Positions 27,791-37,445 of a stretch of DNA of 64,000 nucleotides are shown piece by piece; position 1 is the stretch's first letter, and every line of letters starts with the position of its first letter. The translations under genes and the position numbers were made by a program. Location: NCBI RefSeq assembly GCF_011250635.1, contig NZ_JAANNP010000002.1, forward strand, positions 380,478 to 444,477. The letters run 5' to 3'. The notes below the pieces were generated by a model that saw only the letters and a program-made list of their open reading frames with translations, was not told where the DNA came from and made no database searches. The DNA is from Motilibacter deserti. GTDB taxonomy: Bacteria; Actinomycetota; Actinomycetes; Motilibacterales; Motilibacteraceae.

Positions 27791-30001
27791 TCACCAGAGC
27801 CCGAGCTCGCGCCCGCGGGCGACGGCCTCGGCCCGGGAGCCCACCCCGAGCTTGCGGTAGAGCGCCTTCGCGTAGCCCTTGACCGTGTTGATCGACAGCC
27901 CGAGCTCGGCCGCGAGCGCGGGCTGCGCGAGGGGGCCGCGCAGAGCACGGAGAACGGACAGCTCGCGGGCGGTCAGCGGCTCGACGAGCTGCGCCGCCGT
28001 CCCGCCGGCCTGGACGCGCCCGGCCCGCTGCTCGAGCATCGTGGCCTCCTCCTCGAGGAACGGCATCGCCGGCGCCTCGTCGAGTGCCGCCCGTGCGGCG
28101 TCCAGGCGCGCGAGCGCACCGGACGGGCTGGCGCAGGCCAGCTCCTCGTGCGCGGCCGCGACGAGCACGAGCGCTGCGATGCCCGGGTGCGAGGCCGCCG
28201 TCAGCTCCGAGGCCGCCGTGCGCAGGGCGGCGAGCGCGCCGGCGGCGTCCCCGCGGTGCCGGGCGAGCAGGCCTGCGGACGCGTCGAGCAGGGCGAGGCT
28301 CGGCCCGGCGGCGGCGCCGAGCTCGTCGCGCAGCCGCCGGGCCTCGTGCGCGGTGGCCGCCACCAGCCGGGCGAGCTCGTCCCAGGCGTGCGCCCGGCAG
28401 AGGGCCCAGGCGAGCAGGCCGGCGGTCTCCGTGCGCGAGGGCGCGGGCAGCGCGGCGGTCGCAGGCGCACGCCAGGCGGCCTGCAGCGCGTCGACCGCTG
28501 CGTCCACGTGACCCGCGCAGAGCAGGGCCCCGCCGAGCGCCACGTGGGCCACGACGAATCCGGGCAGTGCCGGGTCGTCCTCCTGGGCCACCGCCTGCCG
28601 GGCGTACGCCTCGGCGACGTCGGGCAGGTCGCCCGGCCCGGCGTGCACGGAACGCAGGGCCGCGACGACCGACCGGCCGCAGCGGAAGCCGGGCAGGTCG
28701 AACGCGGCCTCGGCCGCGTCGGCGACGGCCAGGAACCGGTGTACGTCCTGGCGTCGCCCTGACTGCCCGGCCGCCCACGCGAGCAGCGTCGCGAGGGCGG
28801 GGCTCGTGCGAAGGCGAGCCTCTCCCACGGCCTCGCCGAGGGACACGAAGGACCCGAGCGCGCCGGACGCGAGGAACGTGGCGGCCTGCCCGAGCAGGAG
28901 GGCGACGGCCGCGCCGCTGTCCCCGGCGTCGAGCAGCAGACGGACGGCCGGCTCGGGCTCCCCACGCGCCGCGAGGGCGCTCGCCGCGCGCCGGGCCGCC
29001 TCCTGCCGGCCGGGGTACGCCTGGCGCAGCAGCCCGCGCCGGAAGACGGGGTGGCAGGAGTACGCCGCTCCGTCCTGGGCCACGAAGGCGCCGGCACGTT
29101 CGAGCGCCCGCAGGACGTCCGCCGATCCCTCGGCGCCGAGCGCGGCGTCGCAGAGGGCCGGCTCGAGGACGGGGAGCACGGCTGTGACGAGCAGGAAGCC
29201 CCGCTGACCCGGGGGCAGCCCCTCGAGCACCTCGGCGATCAGGTAGTCGGCCATCTGCTCGCGGCCCCTCGCCCGGGCGTGCTCGACGGGGCGCGGCGAC
29301 CCGGCCGCGAGGGCGGCGAGCACGACGCCGGCGGCCCACCCGTCGGCCTCCTCGAGCACGTCCGCCGGCACCTGCGCGGCGCCCGGCCCGAGAACGGCGT
29401 CGAGGAGCGCTCGCTGCTCCCTCGGCGTGAGCCGCAGCTCGTCCGCCGCGAGCTCGCGGAGCAGGCCGCGCGCCCGCAGCCGTGGCAGGGCCAGCGGCGG
29501 CGCGGACCGGGACACGAGCACGACGCGCAGGCCGGGCGGCAGGTAGTCGAGGAAGAGCTCGAGGCCCTCGTGGACCTCGCCGCTGGTGACCGCGTGCAGG
29601 TCGTCGAGCACGAGCACGCCGGGCCCGTCCCCGATCCCGTTGAGCAGTTGCGGGACCGCGTCCTCCAGCGGGTTGGAGCCGGCGACGGCGAGCGCGCGAT
29701 CGGCGCGGGCGGCGGCGTCGGGGGACACGGCGGACAGGCCGGCGGCGACGTACGACCAGAAGCGCCGGGGGTCGTCGTCCCCCGCATCCAGCGACACCCA
29801 CGCCACGGGCAGGCCGCAGCCCGCCGCCCAGTGCGCGACCAGCGTGGTCTTCCCGTAGCCCGCACCGGCCACGACCGTGGTGACGGGCGCGTCACCCCGG
29901 TCGAGCGCGGCGAGCAGCCGGTCCCGTGCCACGAGGGTGGACGGGGCACGGGGGAGACGGGTCTTTGCGGCGAGCAGCGTGCCGCGACCGTCGCCGCCCA
30001 T
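27791..30001 (-). CDS. Large ATP-binding LuxR-family (MalT/LAL-type) regulator
   Basis: A 736-residue transcription regulator. The Walker A motif is GAGYGKTT (about 46-53) and the Walker B-like motif is VLVLDDLH (about 128-135), forming a STAND-type ATPase. The middle (about 300-640) is helical TPR-like. The C-terminal LuxR helix-turn-helix has PLTARELSVLRALRGPLAQP and LGLSINTVKGYAKALYRKLG (about 665-725). Such proteins are switched on by a small ligand plus ATP; the ligand is unknown. The ATG at 30001 follows GGAGGGGG. It faces the hydrolase-glycosyltransferase pair across a repeat-rich 218-bp gap and probably controls them, by position. Confidence 0.9.
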   Translation of the reverse strand: MGGDGRGTLLAAKTRLPRAPSTLVARDRLLAALDRGDAPVTTVVAGAGYGKTTLVAHWAAGCGLPVAWVSLDAGDDDPRRFWSYVAAGLSAVSPDAAARADRALAVAGSNPLEDAVPQLLNGIGDGPGVLVLDDLHAVTSGEVHEGLELFLDYLPPGLRVVLVSRSAPPLALPRLRARGLLRELAADELRLTPREQRALLDAVLGPGAAQVPADVLEEADGWAAGVVLAALAAGSPRPVEHARARGREQMADYLIAEVLEGLPPGQRGFLLVTAVLPVLEPALCDAALGAEGSADVLRALERAGAFVAQDGAAYSCHPVFRRGLLRQAYPGRQEAARRAASALAARGEPEPAVRLLLDAGDSGAAVALLLGQAATFLASGALGSFVSLGEAVGEARLRTSPALATLLAWAAGQSGRRQDVHRFLAVADAAEAAFDLPGFRCGRSVVAALRSVHAGPGDLPDVAEAYARQAVAQEDDPALPGFVVAHVALGGALLCAGHVDAAVDALQAAWRAPATAALPAPSRTETAGLLAWALCRAHAWDELARLVAATAHEARRLRDELGAAAGPSLALLDASAGLLARHRGDAAGALAALRTAASELTAASHPGIAALVLVAAAHEELACASPSGALARLDAARAALDEAPAMPFLEEEATMLEQRAGRVQAGGTAAQLVEPLTARELSVLRALRGPLAQPALAAELGLSINTVKGYAKALYRKLGVGSRAEAVARGRELGLW

Positions 30002-30118
30002 CCCCCTCCGTCCCGCTCGCGCCTGCTCGTAGCTCGTTCCCAGGGTGGCCGCTGCGCGGGGCGCGCGCCACCCCGTAGAGCCGACACGGACGGGGTGCCG
30101 GCGGGGCGAGGCCGGGTG

Positions 30119-30182
30119 GTGCGGGGACAGGGGGGTGCGGGGGCAGGGGGGTGCGGGGGCAGGGTGGTGTGGGGACAGGGTG
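30119..30182. repeat. 16-base tandem repeat (four copies) in a divergent intergenic region
   Basis: Units lie at 30119-30134, 30135-30150, 30151-30166 and 30167-30182, based on gtgcgggg(a/g)caggg, with one to three differences. They are G-rich on the plus strand. They lie between the LuxR-type regulator and the hydrolase gene and could change promoter spacing if copy number varies. Confidence 0.9.
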
Positions 30183-30201
30183 GTGCGCGACCACCCTGTC
30201 C
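30173..30201. promoter_or_regulatory. 12-bp perfect inverted repeat next to the hydrolase start
   Basis: ggacagggtggt (30173-30184) is perfectly complementary to accaccctgtcc (30190-30201) around gcgcg. Its left arm is the end of the last tandem unit. It ends 18 bases before GTG 30220. It could be an operator for the facing LuxR-type regulator, or a hairpin affecting translation. Confidence 0.6.
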
Positions 30202-30219
30202 GGGCCGAGCCTCGAGGGC

Positions 30220-31206
30220 GTGCCGATCCTTCCCGACCTCCTCGTCCCCGATGTCGCTGTCCCGGCCTCGCTGCCGACGCCGTCCTGGCTGGCCGCCCGT
30301 CCTGTCGTGCTCGACGTGGGGGGGCCGGTCCGCGTCCTCGACTTCGGCGGGCCCGCCGACGCCCCGCTGCTGCTCTGCCTGCACGGCCTCGGTGGCAGCG
30401 CCCTCAACTTCGCGGTCGTCGGGCCGGCGCTGGCCTCTGCCTTCCGTGTCGTCGCGCTCGACCTGCCGGGGCACGGCGGCAGCCGGGCGACGCCACTGCC
30501 CCGGCAGGCGGGCCGCCGTGCCCCGTCCGCGCTGCTGGACTGCCTCGACGTCGTGCAGGGCCTGCTCGCCGACCAGGAGCGGTACCCGGTGCTCCTGGGC
30601 CACAGCCTGGGCGGCATCCTCGCGCTGCTGCACGCGACCCGCAGCCCTGGTCGGCTGGGCGGCCTGGTGCTCCTGGCGCCTCCGGTCGCCCGGGCCTGCG
30701 GGCGTCGCATCGACCCCCGGCTCGCGGCCAGGCACGCCCTGCTCTCGGCGCCCGGCGTCCGCCGGCTCGTCAGCGGCCGGGTCGCGTCGGCCAGCGCACA
30801 CGACCTGGTGCGTATGCAGATCGAGCAGGCCACGCCCGATCCCGGCGCAGTGCCCGCCGACGTCGTCGCGGCTGCGATCGCCGAGGAGGCCGCCCGGCCC
30901 GGGCGCGCGGAGGCGGCGCGTACGCAGTGGGACGCGATCGTGGGGGTGGTGGCACTGCTGGCCCGGCCGGCTCGGTTCCACGCCCTGCTGCGCGGGCTCG
31001 ACGTGCCCGCACTCTGGCTGCAAGGCGACGAGGACCCCCGGGCCCCGGTCGCGTCGGCGCGGGCCCTCGCACACTCGCTGCCCGCGTGGGCGTACGCGGA
31101 GCGGAACGGCGTCGGGCACCTGCCGCATCTCGAGGACCCGGCGTGGGTCGTCGACCGCATCGAGGAGTGGGCGAGGCCGGAAGGAGGGCCGACATGGCCG
31201 AGGTGA
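30220..31206 (+). CDS. Alpha/beta-hydrolase
   Basis: A 328-residue serine hydrolase. It has an oxyanion block LLLCLHGLGGSALNF (about 51-65), the nucleophile elbow LLGHSLGGILALL (Ser about 129), an acid in LQGDEDPRAPV, and the catalytic His in GVGHLPHLEDPAW near the end. The lipase/esterase/peroxidase-like fold is clear; substrate unknown. GTG 30220 is chosen; an earlier in-frame GTG at 30151 lies within the tandem repeat and is less likely. The gene overlaps the glycosyltransferase by 13 bases, so the two are translated together. Possible joint roles are modification of a lipid or secondary metabolite, by inference. Confidence 0.85.
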   Translation: MPILPDLLVPDVAVPASLPTPSWLAARPVVLDVGGPVRVLDFGGPADAPLLLCLHGLGGSALNFAVVGPALASAFRVVALDLPGHGGSRATPLPRQAGRRAPSALLDCLDVVQGLLADQERYPVLLGHSLGGILALLHATRSPGRLGGLVLLAPPVARACGRRIDPRLAARHALLSAPGVRRLVSGRVASASAHDLVRMQIEQATPDPGAVPADVVAAAIAEEAARPGRAEAARTQWDAIVGVVALLARPARFHALLRGLDVPALWLQGDEDPRAPVASARALAHSLPAWAYAERNGVGHLPHLEDPAWVVDRIEEWARPEGGPTWPR

Positions 31207-32498
31207 TGGTGACGGTCATGCCGTTCACCGGGCACGTGACCCCGGTGCTGCAGGCGGTGGAGGCGCTGCGGGGCGCCGGGCACCGCGTACGCGTCTACTG
31301 CGGGTCCCGGTTCGCGGCCCAGGCCGCGGCAACGGGCGCCACGCCCGTGGTGTGGCGGCACGCACCGGACTTCGACGAGCGTGACCTGCGGGCGACGTTC
31401 CCGCGGGCCGGGCGCCCCGGCCCGCGGGGCGCACTCGCGAACCTCGAGCACGTCTTCGTCCGCACGGCCGCGCTCCAGGCGCAGGACCTGCGCGAGGAGT
31501 GGGAGCGCCGGCCCTGGGACGTCCTGGTCGCCGACTCCTTGAGCCTCGGCGGTGCACTCGTCTCCGAACGGCTGGGGACCCCCTGGGCGACCGTGTCGGT
31601 CGTGCCGCTCGCGCTGCCCAGCCGCGACCTCCCTCCGCCCGGGCTGCCGCTGGCGCCCGGCCGGGGCCGGCTCGGCCGTGCCCGCGACGCGGCGCTGCGG
31701 GGCGCGGTCCGCGTGGCCTCCGGACGGCTGCGCCGGGCGCTGCGCCAGACGAGGGCGGCCGCCGGGCTCGACCCCGCCGCCGTGCGGCTCGACGACCAGT
31801 GGTTCTCGCCGTTCCTCGTCATGGCGCTGGGGATCCCGGGTCTCGAGCCGGAACGGACCGACCTGCCCGCGCACGTGCACTTCGTCGGGGCCTTTCCGCC
31901 CGGAGGGGACGCCGCGCTGCCGCCGGGCTGGGAGCCGGCGCTGCGTGCGCGGCGGCCGGTGGTCCACGTCACGCAGGGGACTTTCGGGACCGACCCCGAC
32001 GACCTGCTGCGGCCGGCCATCGCGGGCCTCGGCGGGCGGAGCCTCACGGTCGCGGCCACGACCGGCGTCGTGGGCCGGGATGCGTTGCCCTTCGCGGTGC
32101 CGGACGGCGTCCTCATCGCGGCCCGGGTGCCGTACGCCCGGCTGCTCCAGCTCACCGACGTGATGGTGACCAACGGCGGCTGGGGCGGCGTGCTGGCGGC
32201 GCTGCGGCACGGCATCCCGCTCGTCGTCGCCGGCCGGGACCTGGACAAGCCGGCGATCGCGGGGATGGTCGCCCGGAGCGGGGCCGGGATCGACCTGCGC
32301 ACCGGGCGCCCGTCCCCGGAGGCGGTGGCCGCCGCGGTCGACCGGGTGCTCACTGAGCCTTCCTTCGCGCAGCACGCCCGTCGCCTCGCCGACCAGTTGA
32401 ACGCGCACGACACGGCCGGCGAGGTCGTGCGGCTGGTCGGCCAGCTCGTCGCCGACGGAGCGCGGGTCGTCCGCGAGGCCAGCCCGTGGGCCGCGTGA
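31194..32498 (+). CDS. GT1-family (UGT/MGT-like) glycosyltransferase
   Basis: A 434-residue GT-B enzyme, probably transferring a sugar from a nucleotide donor to a small hydrophobic acceptor. The N-terminal domain starts VTVMPFTGHVTPVLQAVEAL with the catalytic-type His at 14. The C-terminal donor domain has TNGGWGGVLAALRHGIPLVV (about 324-343), a form of the UDP-sugar signature, followed by D(L)DK. Macrolide- and flavonoid-modifying enzymes are the nearest types. ATG 31194 follows GGAGGG. It overlaps the hydrolase. A possible target is a toxic or signalling small molecule sensed by the neighbouring LuxR regulator; this is inference. Confidence 0.85.
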   Translation: MAEVMVTVMPFTGHVTPVLQAVEALRGAGHRVRVYCGSRFAAQAAATGATPVVWRHAPDFDERDLRATFPRAGRPGPRGALANLEHVFVRTAALQAQDLREEWERRPWDVLVADSLSLGGALVSERLGTPWATVSVVPLALPSRDLPPPGLPLAPGRGRLGRARDAALRGAVRVASGRLRRALRQTRAAAGLDPAAVRLDDQWFSPFLVMALGIPGLEPERTDLPAHVHFVGAFPPGGDAALPPGWEPALRARRPVVHVTQGTFGTDPDDLLRPAIAGLGGRSLTVAATTGVVGRDALPFAVPDGVLIAARVPYARLLQLTDVMVTNGGWGGVLAALRHGIPLVVAGRDLDKPAIAGMVARSGAGIDLRTGRPSPEAVAAAVDRVLTEPSFAQHARRLADQLNAHDTAGEVVRLVGQLVADGARVVREASPWAA

Positions 32499-32556
32499 GC
32501 TCTCGCCGCCTGTCGCCGCCGTCCGGCGCCCGGCACCTGTCGACTAGCCTTCCCGG

Positions 32557-33342
32557 GTGCGCATCGCGAGGTTCTCCCGCGGCGACGCGGTGTCCTTCGG
32601 GGTGGTCAACGGGGAGGCGGCGCAGCCGGCGTCCCTGACGATCACGCCCATCGCCGGGCACCCGTTCGCCCCCTTCCAGCTGGCCGGCGAGCCGGTCCCG
32701 CTCTCGGACGTCCGCCTGCTGGCGCCCGTGCTGCCGAGCAAGGTCGTCGGTGTCGGCAAGAACTACGCCGACCACGCCCGGGAGATGGGTGGTGAGGCAC
32801 CGGCCGAGCCGCCGATCTTCCTCAAGCCCTCGACCGCGGTGGCCGGGCCGCGGGACGCGATCGTGCTGCCCCCTGGACACGGGGAGGTCCACCACGAGGC
32901 CGAGCTGGCGGTCGTCATCGGCCGGCTCTGCCGGGAGGTCCCGCGCGAGCGCGCTGCGGACGTCATCCTCGGCTACACCTGCGCCAACGACGTGACCGAC
33001 CGGGACCTGCAGAAGAAGGACGGCCAGTGGGCGCGGGCCAAGGGCTTCGACACCTTCTGCCCGCTCGGCCCCTGGATCGAGACCGACGTGGCGCCCGACG
33101 ACGACCGGGCGGTCGGCTGCACGGTCAACGGCGAGACCCGGCAGGACGGGCGTACCTCCGACCTGCTCATGGGCGTCGCGGACCTCGTCGCGCTCGTGTC
33201 GGCGGCCTTCACACTGCTGCCGGGTGACGTGATCCTCACCGGCACGCCGGCAGGCGTCGGCCCGATCGTCCCCGGCGACGACGTGGCCGTGACCATCGAA
33301 GGGGTCGGGACGCTGAGCAGCAGGGTGGTGGCGCGTGACTGA
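32557..33342 (+). CDS. Fumarylacetoacetate hydrolase family protein
   Basis: A 261-residue FAH-fold enzyme. The C-terminal domain holds the metal ligands in [11 protein letters not shown] (about 108-118) and [13 protein letters not shown] (Asp), plus [12 protein letters not shown] at the active-site edge and LTGTPAGVG near the end. The family includes acylpyruvate hydrolases, 2-hydroxyhepta-2,4-diene-1,7-dioate isomerases and oxaloacetate tautomerases. The substrate cannot be chosen here. GTG 32557 lies 6 bases after a -10-like TAGCCT (32545-32550), suggesting a leaderless message. Its last 8 bases overlap gltX, an arrangement often kept in actinobacteria, which supports house-keeping metabolite repair over catabolism. 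Confidence 0.88.
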   Translation: MRIARFSRGDAVSFGVVNGEAAQPASLTITPIAGHPFAPFQLAGEPVPLSDVRLLAPVLPSKVVGVGKNYADHAREMGGEAPAEPPIFLKPSTAVAGPRDAIVLPPGHGEVHHEAELAVVIGRLCREVPRERAADVILGYTCANDVTDRDLQKKDGQWARAKGFDTFCPLGPWIETDVAPDDDRAVGCTVNGETRQDGRTSDLLMGVADLVALVSAAFTLLPGDVILTGTPAGVGPIVPGDDVAVTIEGVGTLSSRVVARD

Positions 33343-34801
33343 CACGCCCGTGAGGGTCCGCTTCTGCCCGTCGCCGACGGGCAACCCGCACGTCGGGCTC
33401 GTCCGGACCGCGCTGTTCAACTGGGCCTACGCCCGGCACACCGGCGGCACGTTCGTCTTCCGCATCGAGGACACCGACGCCGCGCGGGACTCCGAGGAGT
33501 CCTACGAGGCGCTGCTCGAGACGCTGCGCTGGCTGGGGCTCGACTGGGACGAGGGGCCGGAGGTCGGCGGCCCGCACGCGCCCTACCGCCAGTCCCAGCG
33601 GATGGACGTCTACGCCGACGCCGCCCGCCGGCTGCTCGCGGCCGGGCTCGCCTACGAGTCCTTCTCCACCCCGCAGGAGGTCGAGGAGCGGCGCCGCGCC
33701 GCCGGGCAGGACCCGAAGCTGGGCTACGACAACGCCGACCGGGAGACGACCGCCGAGCAGCGCGCGGCGTACGTCGCCGAGGGCCGGCAGCCGGTGCTGC
33801 GGCTGCGGATGCCCGACGAGGATCTGCACTTCACCGATCTCGTACGCGGTGAAGTGCGCTTCGCTGCAGGCTCGATCCCTGATTACGTCATCGTCCGTGC
33901 CGACGGCTCGCCGCTCTACCCGCTGGTGAACCCGGTCGACGACGTGCTCATGGGCATCACCCACGTGCTGCGCGGCGAGGACCTGCTGTCGTCGACGCCG
34001 CGTCAGCTCGCGCTCTACCGCGCGCTCGGCGAGATCGGCATCGGCAGCGGCGAGCCCCCGCTCTTCGGCCACCTGCCCTACGTCATGGGGGAGGGCAACA
34101 AGAAGCTCTCCAAGCGCGACCCCGAGTCCGCCATCGGCTACTACCGCGACGAGGGGTTCATCCCCGAGGGCCTGCTGAACTACCTGGCGCTGCTCGGCTG
34201 GTCGATCGCGGAGGACCGCGACGTCTTCTCGCTGCAGGAGATGGTCGAGGCCTTCGACGTCGCGCGCGTCAACGCCAACCCCGCCCGATTCGACCTCAAG
34301 AAGTGCGAGGCCATCAACGGGCAGTGGATCCGCCGCCTGGAGCCCGCGGACTTCACCGAGCGGGCGCTGCACCAGCTCGCACTCGACGGCTTCGTCTCGG
34401 CCCCGCCCACGGACGAGCAGCGCGCGCTCATGGCCGCGGCGACGCCGCTCGTGCAGGAGCGCGTGACGCTGCTCAAGCAGGTCTCGGCGATGCTCGCCTT
34501 CCTCTTCACGGACACGGTCACGATCGCCCCGGAGGCGGCGAAGCTGCTCGACGCCGGCGTCCTGCAGGCCGCGCTCGACGCGCTCGAGCCGCTCGAGGAG
34601 TGGACGACCGCGGCCACGCAGACCGCGCTGACGGCGGCGCTCGTGGAGGGCATGGGGCTCAAGCTTGGCAAGGCGCTGGGGCCGCTGCGGTCGGCCATCA
34701 GCGGCCGCAAGGTGTCCCCGCCGCTGTTCGAGTCGCTGGAGCTGCTGGGCCGGGAGCGGTCGCTGGAGCGCATCCGCGCGGCGCTCGACTCGCTGTCGTG
34801 A
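33335..34801 (+). CDS. gltX: Glutamyl-tRNA synthetase
   Basis: A 488-residue class I synthetase. It has the HIGH-type motif PTGNPHVGL (about 12-20) and the KMSKS-type motif KLSKR (about 253-257), with the usual C-terminal helical anticodon domain. GTG 33335 overlaps the FAH gene. tRNA-Glu and tRNA-Gln genes follow about 2.5 kb downstream. With gatB also present, the enzyme is probably non-discriminating and charges both tRNAs, the Gln one being corrected by GatCAB. That is inferred from context; it was not tested on anticodon-binding residues. Confidence 0.96.
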   Translation: MTDTPVRVRFCPSPTGNPHVGLVRTALFNWAYARHTGGTFVFRIEDTDAARDSEESYEALLETLRWLGLDWDEGPEVGGPHAPYRQSQRMDVYADAARRLLAAGLAYESFSTPQEVEERRRAAGQDPKLGYDNADRETTAEQRAAYVAEGRQPVLRLRMPDEDLHFTDLVRGEVRFAAGSIPDYVIVRADGSPLYPLVNPVDDVLMGITHVLRGEDLLSSTPRQLALYRALGEIGIGSGEPPLFGHLPYVMGEGNKKLSKRDPESAIGYYRDEGFIPEGLLNYLALLGWSIAEDRDVFSLQEMVEAFDVARVNANPARFDLKKCEAINGQWIRRLEPADFTERALHQLALDGFVSAPPTDEQRALMAAATPLVQERVTLLKQVSAMLAFLFTDTVTIAPEAAKLLDAGVLQAALDALEPLEEWTTAATQTALTAALVEGMGLKLGKALGPLRSAISGRKVSPPLFESLELLGRERSLERIRAALDSLS

Positions 34802-35535
34802 CGACGGGGGCGGACGTAGCGGTCGAGGCGGTCCTCTTCGACGTCGACGACACCCTGCTCGACCACACGGGGGCGGTCGAGCGGGGGTTCCTCGCGCGGC
34901 TCGCGCAGATCGCCCCCGAGGCCGAGCAGCAGGCCGCGGTCGCCGAGTGGAAGCGGCTCGAGGACCTGCACTACCCGCGCTACCTCGCGGGGGAGCTGAC
35001 CTGGTCCGGGCAGCGCAGGGAGCGGGCGCGCGACATCCTCGCCTGGCTCGGCCTGCCCGCGCTGGCCGGCGACGACGAGCTCGACGCGTGGTTCGACGCC
35101 TACCGGGAGGCGTTCGACGCCGCCGTCGAGGTCTTCACCGACACCGTCGACGTGCTCGACGCGCTCGGCGTGCCGATGGGCGTCGTGAGCAACAACGAGA
35201 CCGCCAACCTGCTCGCCAAGCTCGAGCGCGCCGGGCTGGGCGGCCGCTTCGACGTCGTCATCTGCCCCGCCGAGGGCGGGCTGCCGGCCAAGCCCCATCC
35301 GGCGGTCTTCCACGCCGGGTGCGAGGCGCTCGGCTCGGACCCGGCCCGCACCGCGTACGTCGGGGACCGGCTGCGCACCGACGCGCTGGGCGCGCGCGAC
35401 GCCGGCCTGGTCGGGGTCTGGCTCGACCGCGCCGCCTCCGACCGCGAGGTGCCCGAGGGCGTCGTACGCATCGAGAGCCTCGCCGAGCTCCCGGCCCTGG
35501 TGGCTCGCGGCGCTCAGGACGCCGCCCGGCCGTAG
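34798..35535 (+). CDS. HAD-family hydrolase
   Basis: A 245-residue HAD phosphatase. Motif I is [13 protein letters not shown] (about 13-25, the nucleophile Asp and DxD acid). Motif II is GVVSNNE (about 130), motif III Lys is in [10 protein letters not shown], and motif [19 protein letters not shown]. The cap is helical (C1 type), as in YjjG/pyrimidine nucleotidases and phosphoglycolate-like phosphatases. The start is GTG 34798, overlapping the gltX stop by 4 bases, so it is coupled to gltX. Substrate unknown; a damaged-nucleotide or metabolite-repair role would fit the neighbourhood. A strong hairpin follows. Confidence 0.9.
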   Translation: MTTGADVAVEAVLFDVDDTLLDHTGAVERGFLARLAQIAPEAEQQAAVAEWKRLEDLHYPRYLAGELTWSGQRRERARDILAWLGLPALAGDDELDAWFDAYREAFDAAVEVFTDTVDVLDALGVPMGVVSNNETANLLAKLERAGLGGRFDVVICPAEGGLPAKPHPAVFHAGCEALGSDPARTAYVGDRLRTDALGARDAGLVGVWLDRAASDREVPEGVVRIESLAELPALVARGAQDAARP

Positions 35536-35574
35536 CCGGGACCTAGCCACCCCCTGGCCGGCTCCCGACGCACG

Positions 35575-35615
35575 AGGGCCCGCCGTACGACACCAGGTGT
35601 CGTGCGGCGGGCCCT
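35575..35615. terminator. Hairpin terminator between the HAD gene and the secreted protein gene
   Basis: Arms 35575-35594 and 35596-35615 pair over 20 bases with one G-U pair. It lies between two convergent genes and probably acts on both strands. Confidence 0.85.
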
Positions 35616-35666
35616 GTCGTCGCAGGCTGCCCTTGTCGTGGCGGCGCCCGCTTCAGCGGCCTGGCG

Positions 35667-36992
35667 TCAGGCGGCCTTGAGGTGGTTCCACTGGCCGCCG
35701 GAGCCGGCGCGGGCGATCGCGACCGGGTCGATGACGGTGCCGCCGGAGGCAGCGCCCGGGCGGGCGACGCCGCCCTGCACGACGTACGTCTGGCCGTTGG
35801 GGCCGGCGCGCAGCACGGTGCCGTCCACCGGGTGGTACGAGACGTGCGAGAGGCGGCCGGTGGCGGCGGTGTTCACGAGCGCGTAGTTGTCGACCCGGGT
35901 GTAGTCGGAGCGGTAGCCGCCGATGGCGTCCCAGCTGCTGAGGTAGATCGGCGCGCCGCCGGCGAAGACGAAGACCTCGCCGGAGGAGGACAGCACGAGA
36001 GCGCCGTCGGCGGGCCGCTTCGGCAGCGTGTCGAACTCCGCCTGGCTGACGTTGGTGTAGGACCGGAAGCCGCCGACCGCGGCGAAGTCGCTGACGTAGA
36101 GCGGCGCACCGCCCGCGATCACGTAGACCTCACCGGTGCTCGTCAGGTTGATGAGCGTGCCGTCGCTGAGCGACAGGGCCGGCGCGGTGGGGGTGGGGGT
36201 CGGCGTCGGGGTGCTCCCCGTGGCCCTGACGGTCACGCCGGCGCTCGTGGCCGCGGAGGCGTTGCCCGCGCCCGCGTACGTCCAGCGGTACTCCGTCGTG
36301 GCCGACGGCGTCACCACCGTGCTCGCCCGGCCGCCCGACGTCGTCGCGTTGCCGACGGTCGCCCAGTCGCCGCCCGTCTTCGCCTGCAGGGTCAGCGGCG
36401 AGCCGTCCGGAAGGGGAGCGCTCCCCGTGCGCAGCACCGAGCTGCCCGAGACGCTCACCGTGACTCGGGAGCCGGGCGCGACGGAGGTGGGGGTCGCGGA
36501 GGCGGCCAGTGTGGTCTGTCCCGAGATCTGGATGTTGTACGTCGGGAAGCCCTGCGCCCGGGTGCGGATCGCCCCGTTGTCATCGCGGTAGGTCACGCCG
36601 CCGGCGCCGAGGTTCCACGTCCCGACGCCGAGCCGGAAGTTCTGGGCGTCCGTCAGCGTCGCGCGCCACTCGGTGCGCTCCCCGTTCACCGGCGCGAAGA
36701 TCAGGTTCCGGAACTTCTGCTCCTCGAGGAGCAGCGTCGTGAGCCCGGTCACCCACACCTCGACCGACTCGGCCGGCGCCGTCGTCGTCAGCGCCACGTC
36801 CACGGACGGCACCTGGCCCGCCTGGACCACGGTGCTCGTCACGTTGCTGCGCAGGTTGACGATCGAGGGGATCGCGGCGGCCTGGGCCGGCGCGGCCGTG
36901 AGCACGCCCGCCGAGGCGGTCAGGACGCCGGCGGCGAGGCCGGCTGCGGTCAGGGCGGGAACACGCATGCGGGAGCGGGGGAGCAGGCGCAT
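35667..36992 (-). CDS. Secreted protein with C-terminal beta repeats
   Basis: A 441-residue exported protein. It has a Sec signal with Arg-rich start and cleavage near AQA-A (about 39), then an immunoglobulin-like beta region (about 45-265). A Pro/Thr linker (PTPTPTPT) follows. The C-terminal region (about 290-440) is made of three copies of a roughly 50-residue unit such as GEVYVIAGGAPLYVSDF and GEVFVFAGGAPIYLSSW. Similar repeats occur in secreted proteins of Nocardioides-like actinobacteria; their ligand is unknown. The ATG at 36992 follows GAAGGA; the in-frame ATG 24 bases later is an alternative. No sortase motif is present, so it is probably released or wall-associated. Confidence 0.8.
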   Translation of the reverse strand: MRLLPRSRMRVPALTAAGLAAGVLTASAGVLTAAPAQAAAIPSIVNLRSNVTSTVVQAGQVPSVDVALTTTAPAESVEVWVTGLTTLLLEEQKFRNLIFAPVNGERTEWRATLTDAQNFRLGVGTWNLGAGGVTYRDDNGAIRTRAQGFPTYNIQISGQTTLAASATPTSVAPGSRVTVSVSGSSVLRTGSAPLPDGSPLTLQAKTGGDWATVGNATTSGGRASTVVTPSATTEYRWTYAGAGNASAATSAGVTVRATGSTPTPTPTPTAPALSLSDGTLINLTSTGEVYVIAGGAPLYVSDFAAVGGFRSYTNVSQAEFDTLPKRPADGALVLSSSGEVFVFAGGAPIYLSSWDAIGGYRSDYTRVDNYALVNTAATGRLSHVSYHPVDGTVLRAGPNGQTYVVQGGVARPGAASGGTVIDPVAIARAGSGGQWNHLKAA

Positions 36993-37191
36993 AGGGGTCC
37001 TTCGACGGAGGGGAGTCGGCGAGGGGGCTTCACGGGAACTGACGTCCGTGGCAGCTCGGCGAGCGAGCCCGCCCGGCCTCGTACTCGGCATAACACCACG
37101 GATCCGGCGGCTGTTCCGGGTTTCGGCCCGGTCGGGTGGGTCACAGATCAACTCCCCGCGGGCGTGCGGGGCCCGACGGGGAGGGGTGGGG

Positions 37192-37222
37192 TTCGCATGG
37201 GGCGACCGCCGTCGGGTACAGT
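37192..37222 (+). promoter_or_regulatory. Possible promoter of the tRNA-Gln/tRNA-Glu transcript
   Basis: TTCGCA (37192-37197) and TACAGT (37217-37222) are separated by 19 bases, slightly long. They lie 37 bases before tRNA-Gln. The -10 is good and the -35 weak. Confidence 0.35.
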
Positions 37223-37258
37223 TCTTCCCGTGGTCGAGCCGGGAACGGCTCAACTCCA

Positions 37259-37330
37259 TGGGGTATGGGGTAATTGGCAGCCCGGCTGATTCTGGTTCAG
37301 CTAGTCTAGGTTCGAGTCCTGGTACCCCAG
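37259..37330 (+). tRNA. tRNA-Gln (CUG)
   Basis: A 72-base tRNA. The acceptor TGGGGTA (37259-37265) pairs with TACCCCA (37323-37329), with discriminator G 37330. The anticodon stem gctga/tcagc encloses the loop ttCTGgt, anticodon at 37292-37294, reading CAG. The T-loop is ttcgagt. CCA is not encoded. It is followed 35 bases later by tRNA-Glu. Confidence 0.97.
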
Positions 37331-37365
37331 CTCCGCTCGCGGCGCTTGCGTCGCGGGTTCTGTAT

Positions 37366-37438
37366 GGCCCCGTTGTGTAGCGGCCTAGCACGCCGCCCTC
37401 TCAAGGCGGTAGCGCGGGTTCGAATCCCGTCGGGGCTA
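37366..37438 (+). tRNA. tRNA-Glu (CUC)
   Basis: A 73-base tRNA. The acceptor GGCCCCG (37366-37372) pairs with CGGGGCT (37431-37437), the first pair being G-U, with discriminator A. The anticodon stem ccgcc/ggcgg encloses ctCTCaa, anticodon at 37400-37402, reading GAG. The T-loop is ttcgaat. CCA is not encoded. It is probably co-transcribed with tRNA-Gln. Confidence 0.97.
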
Positions 37439-37445
37439 CAGAGCC

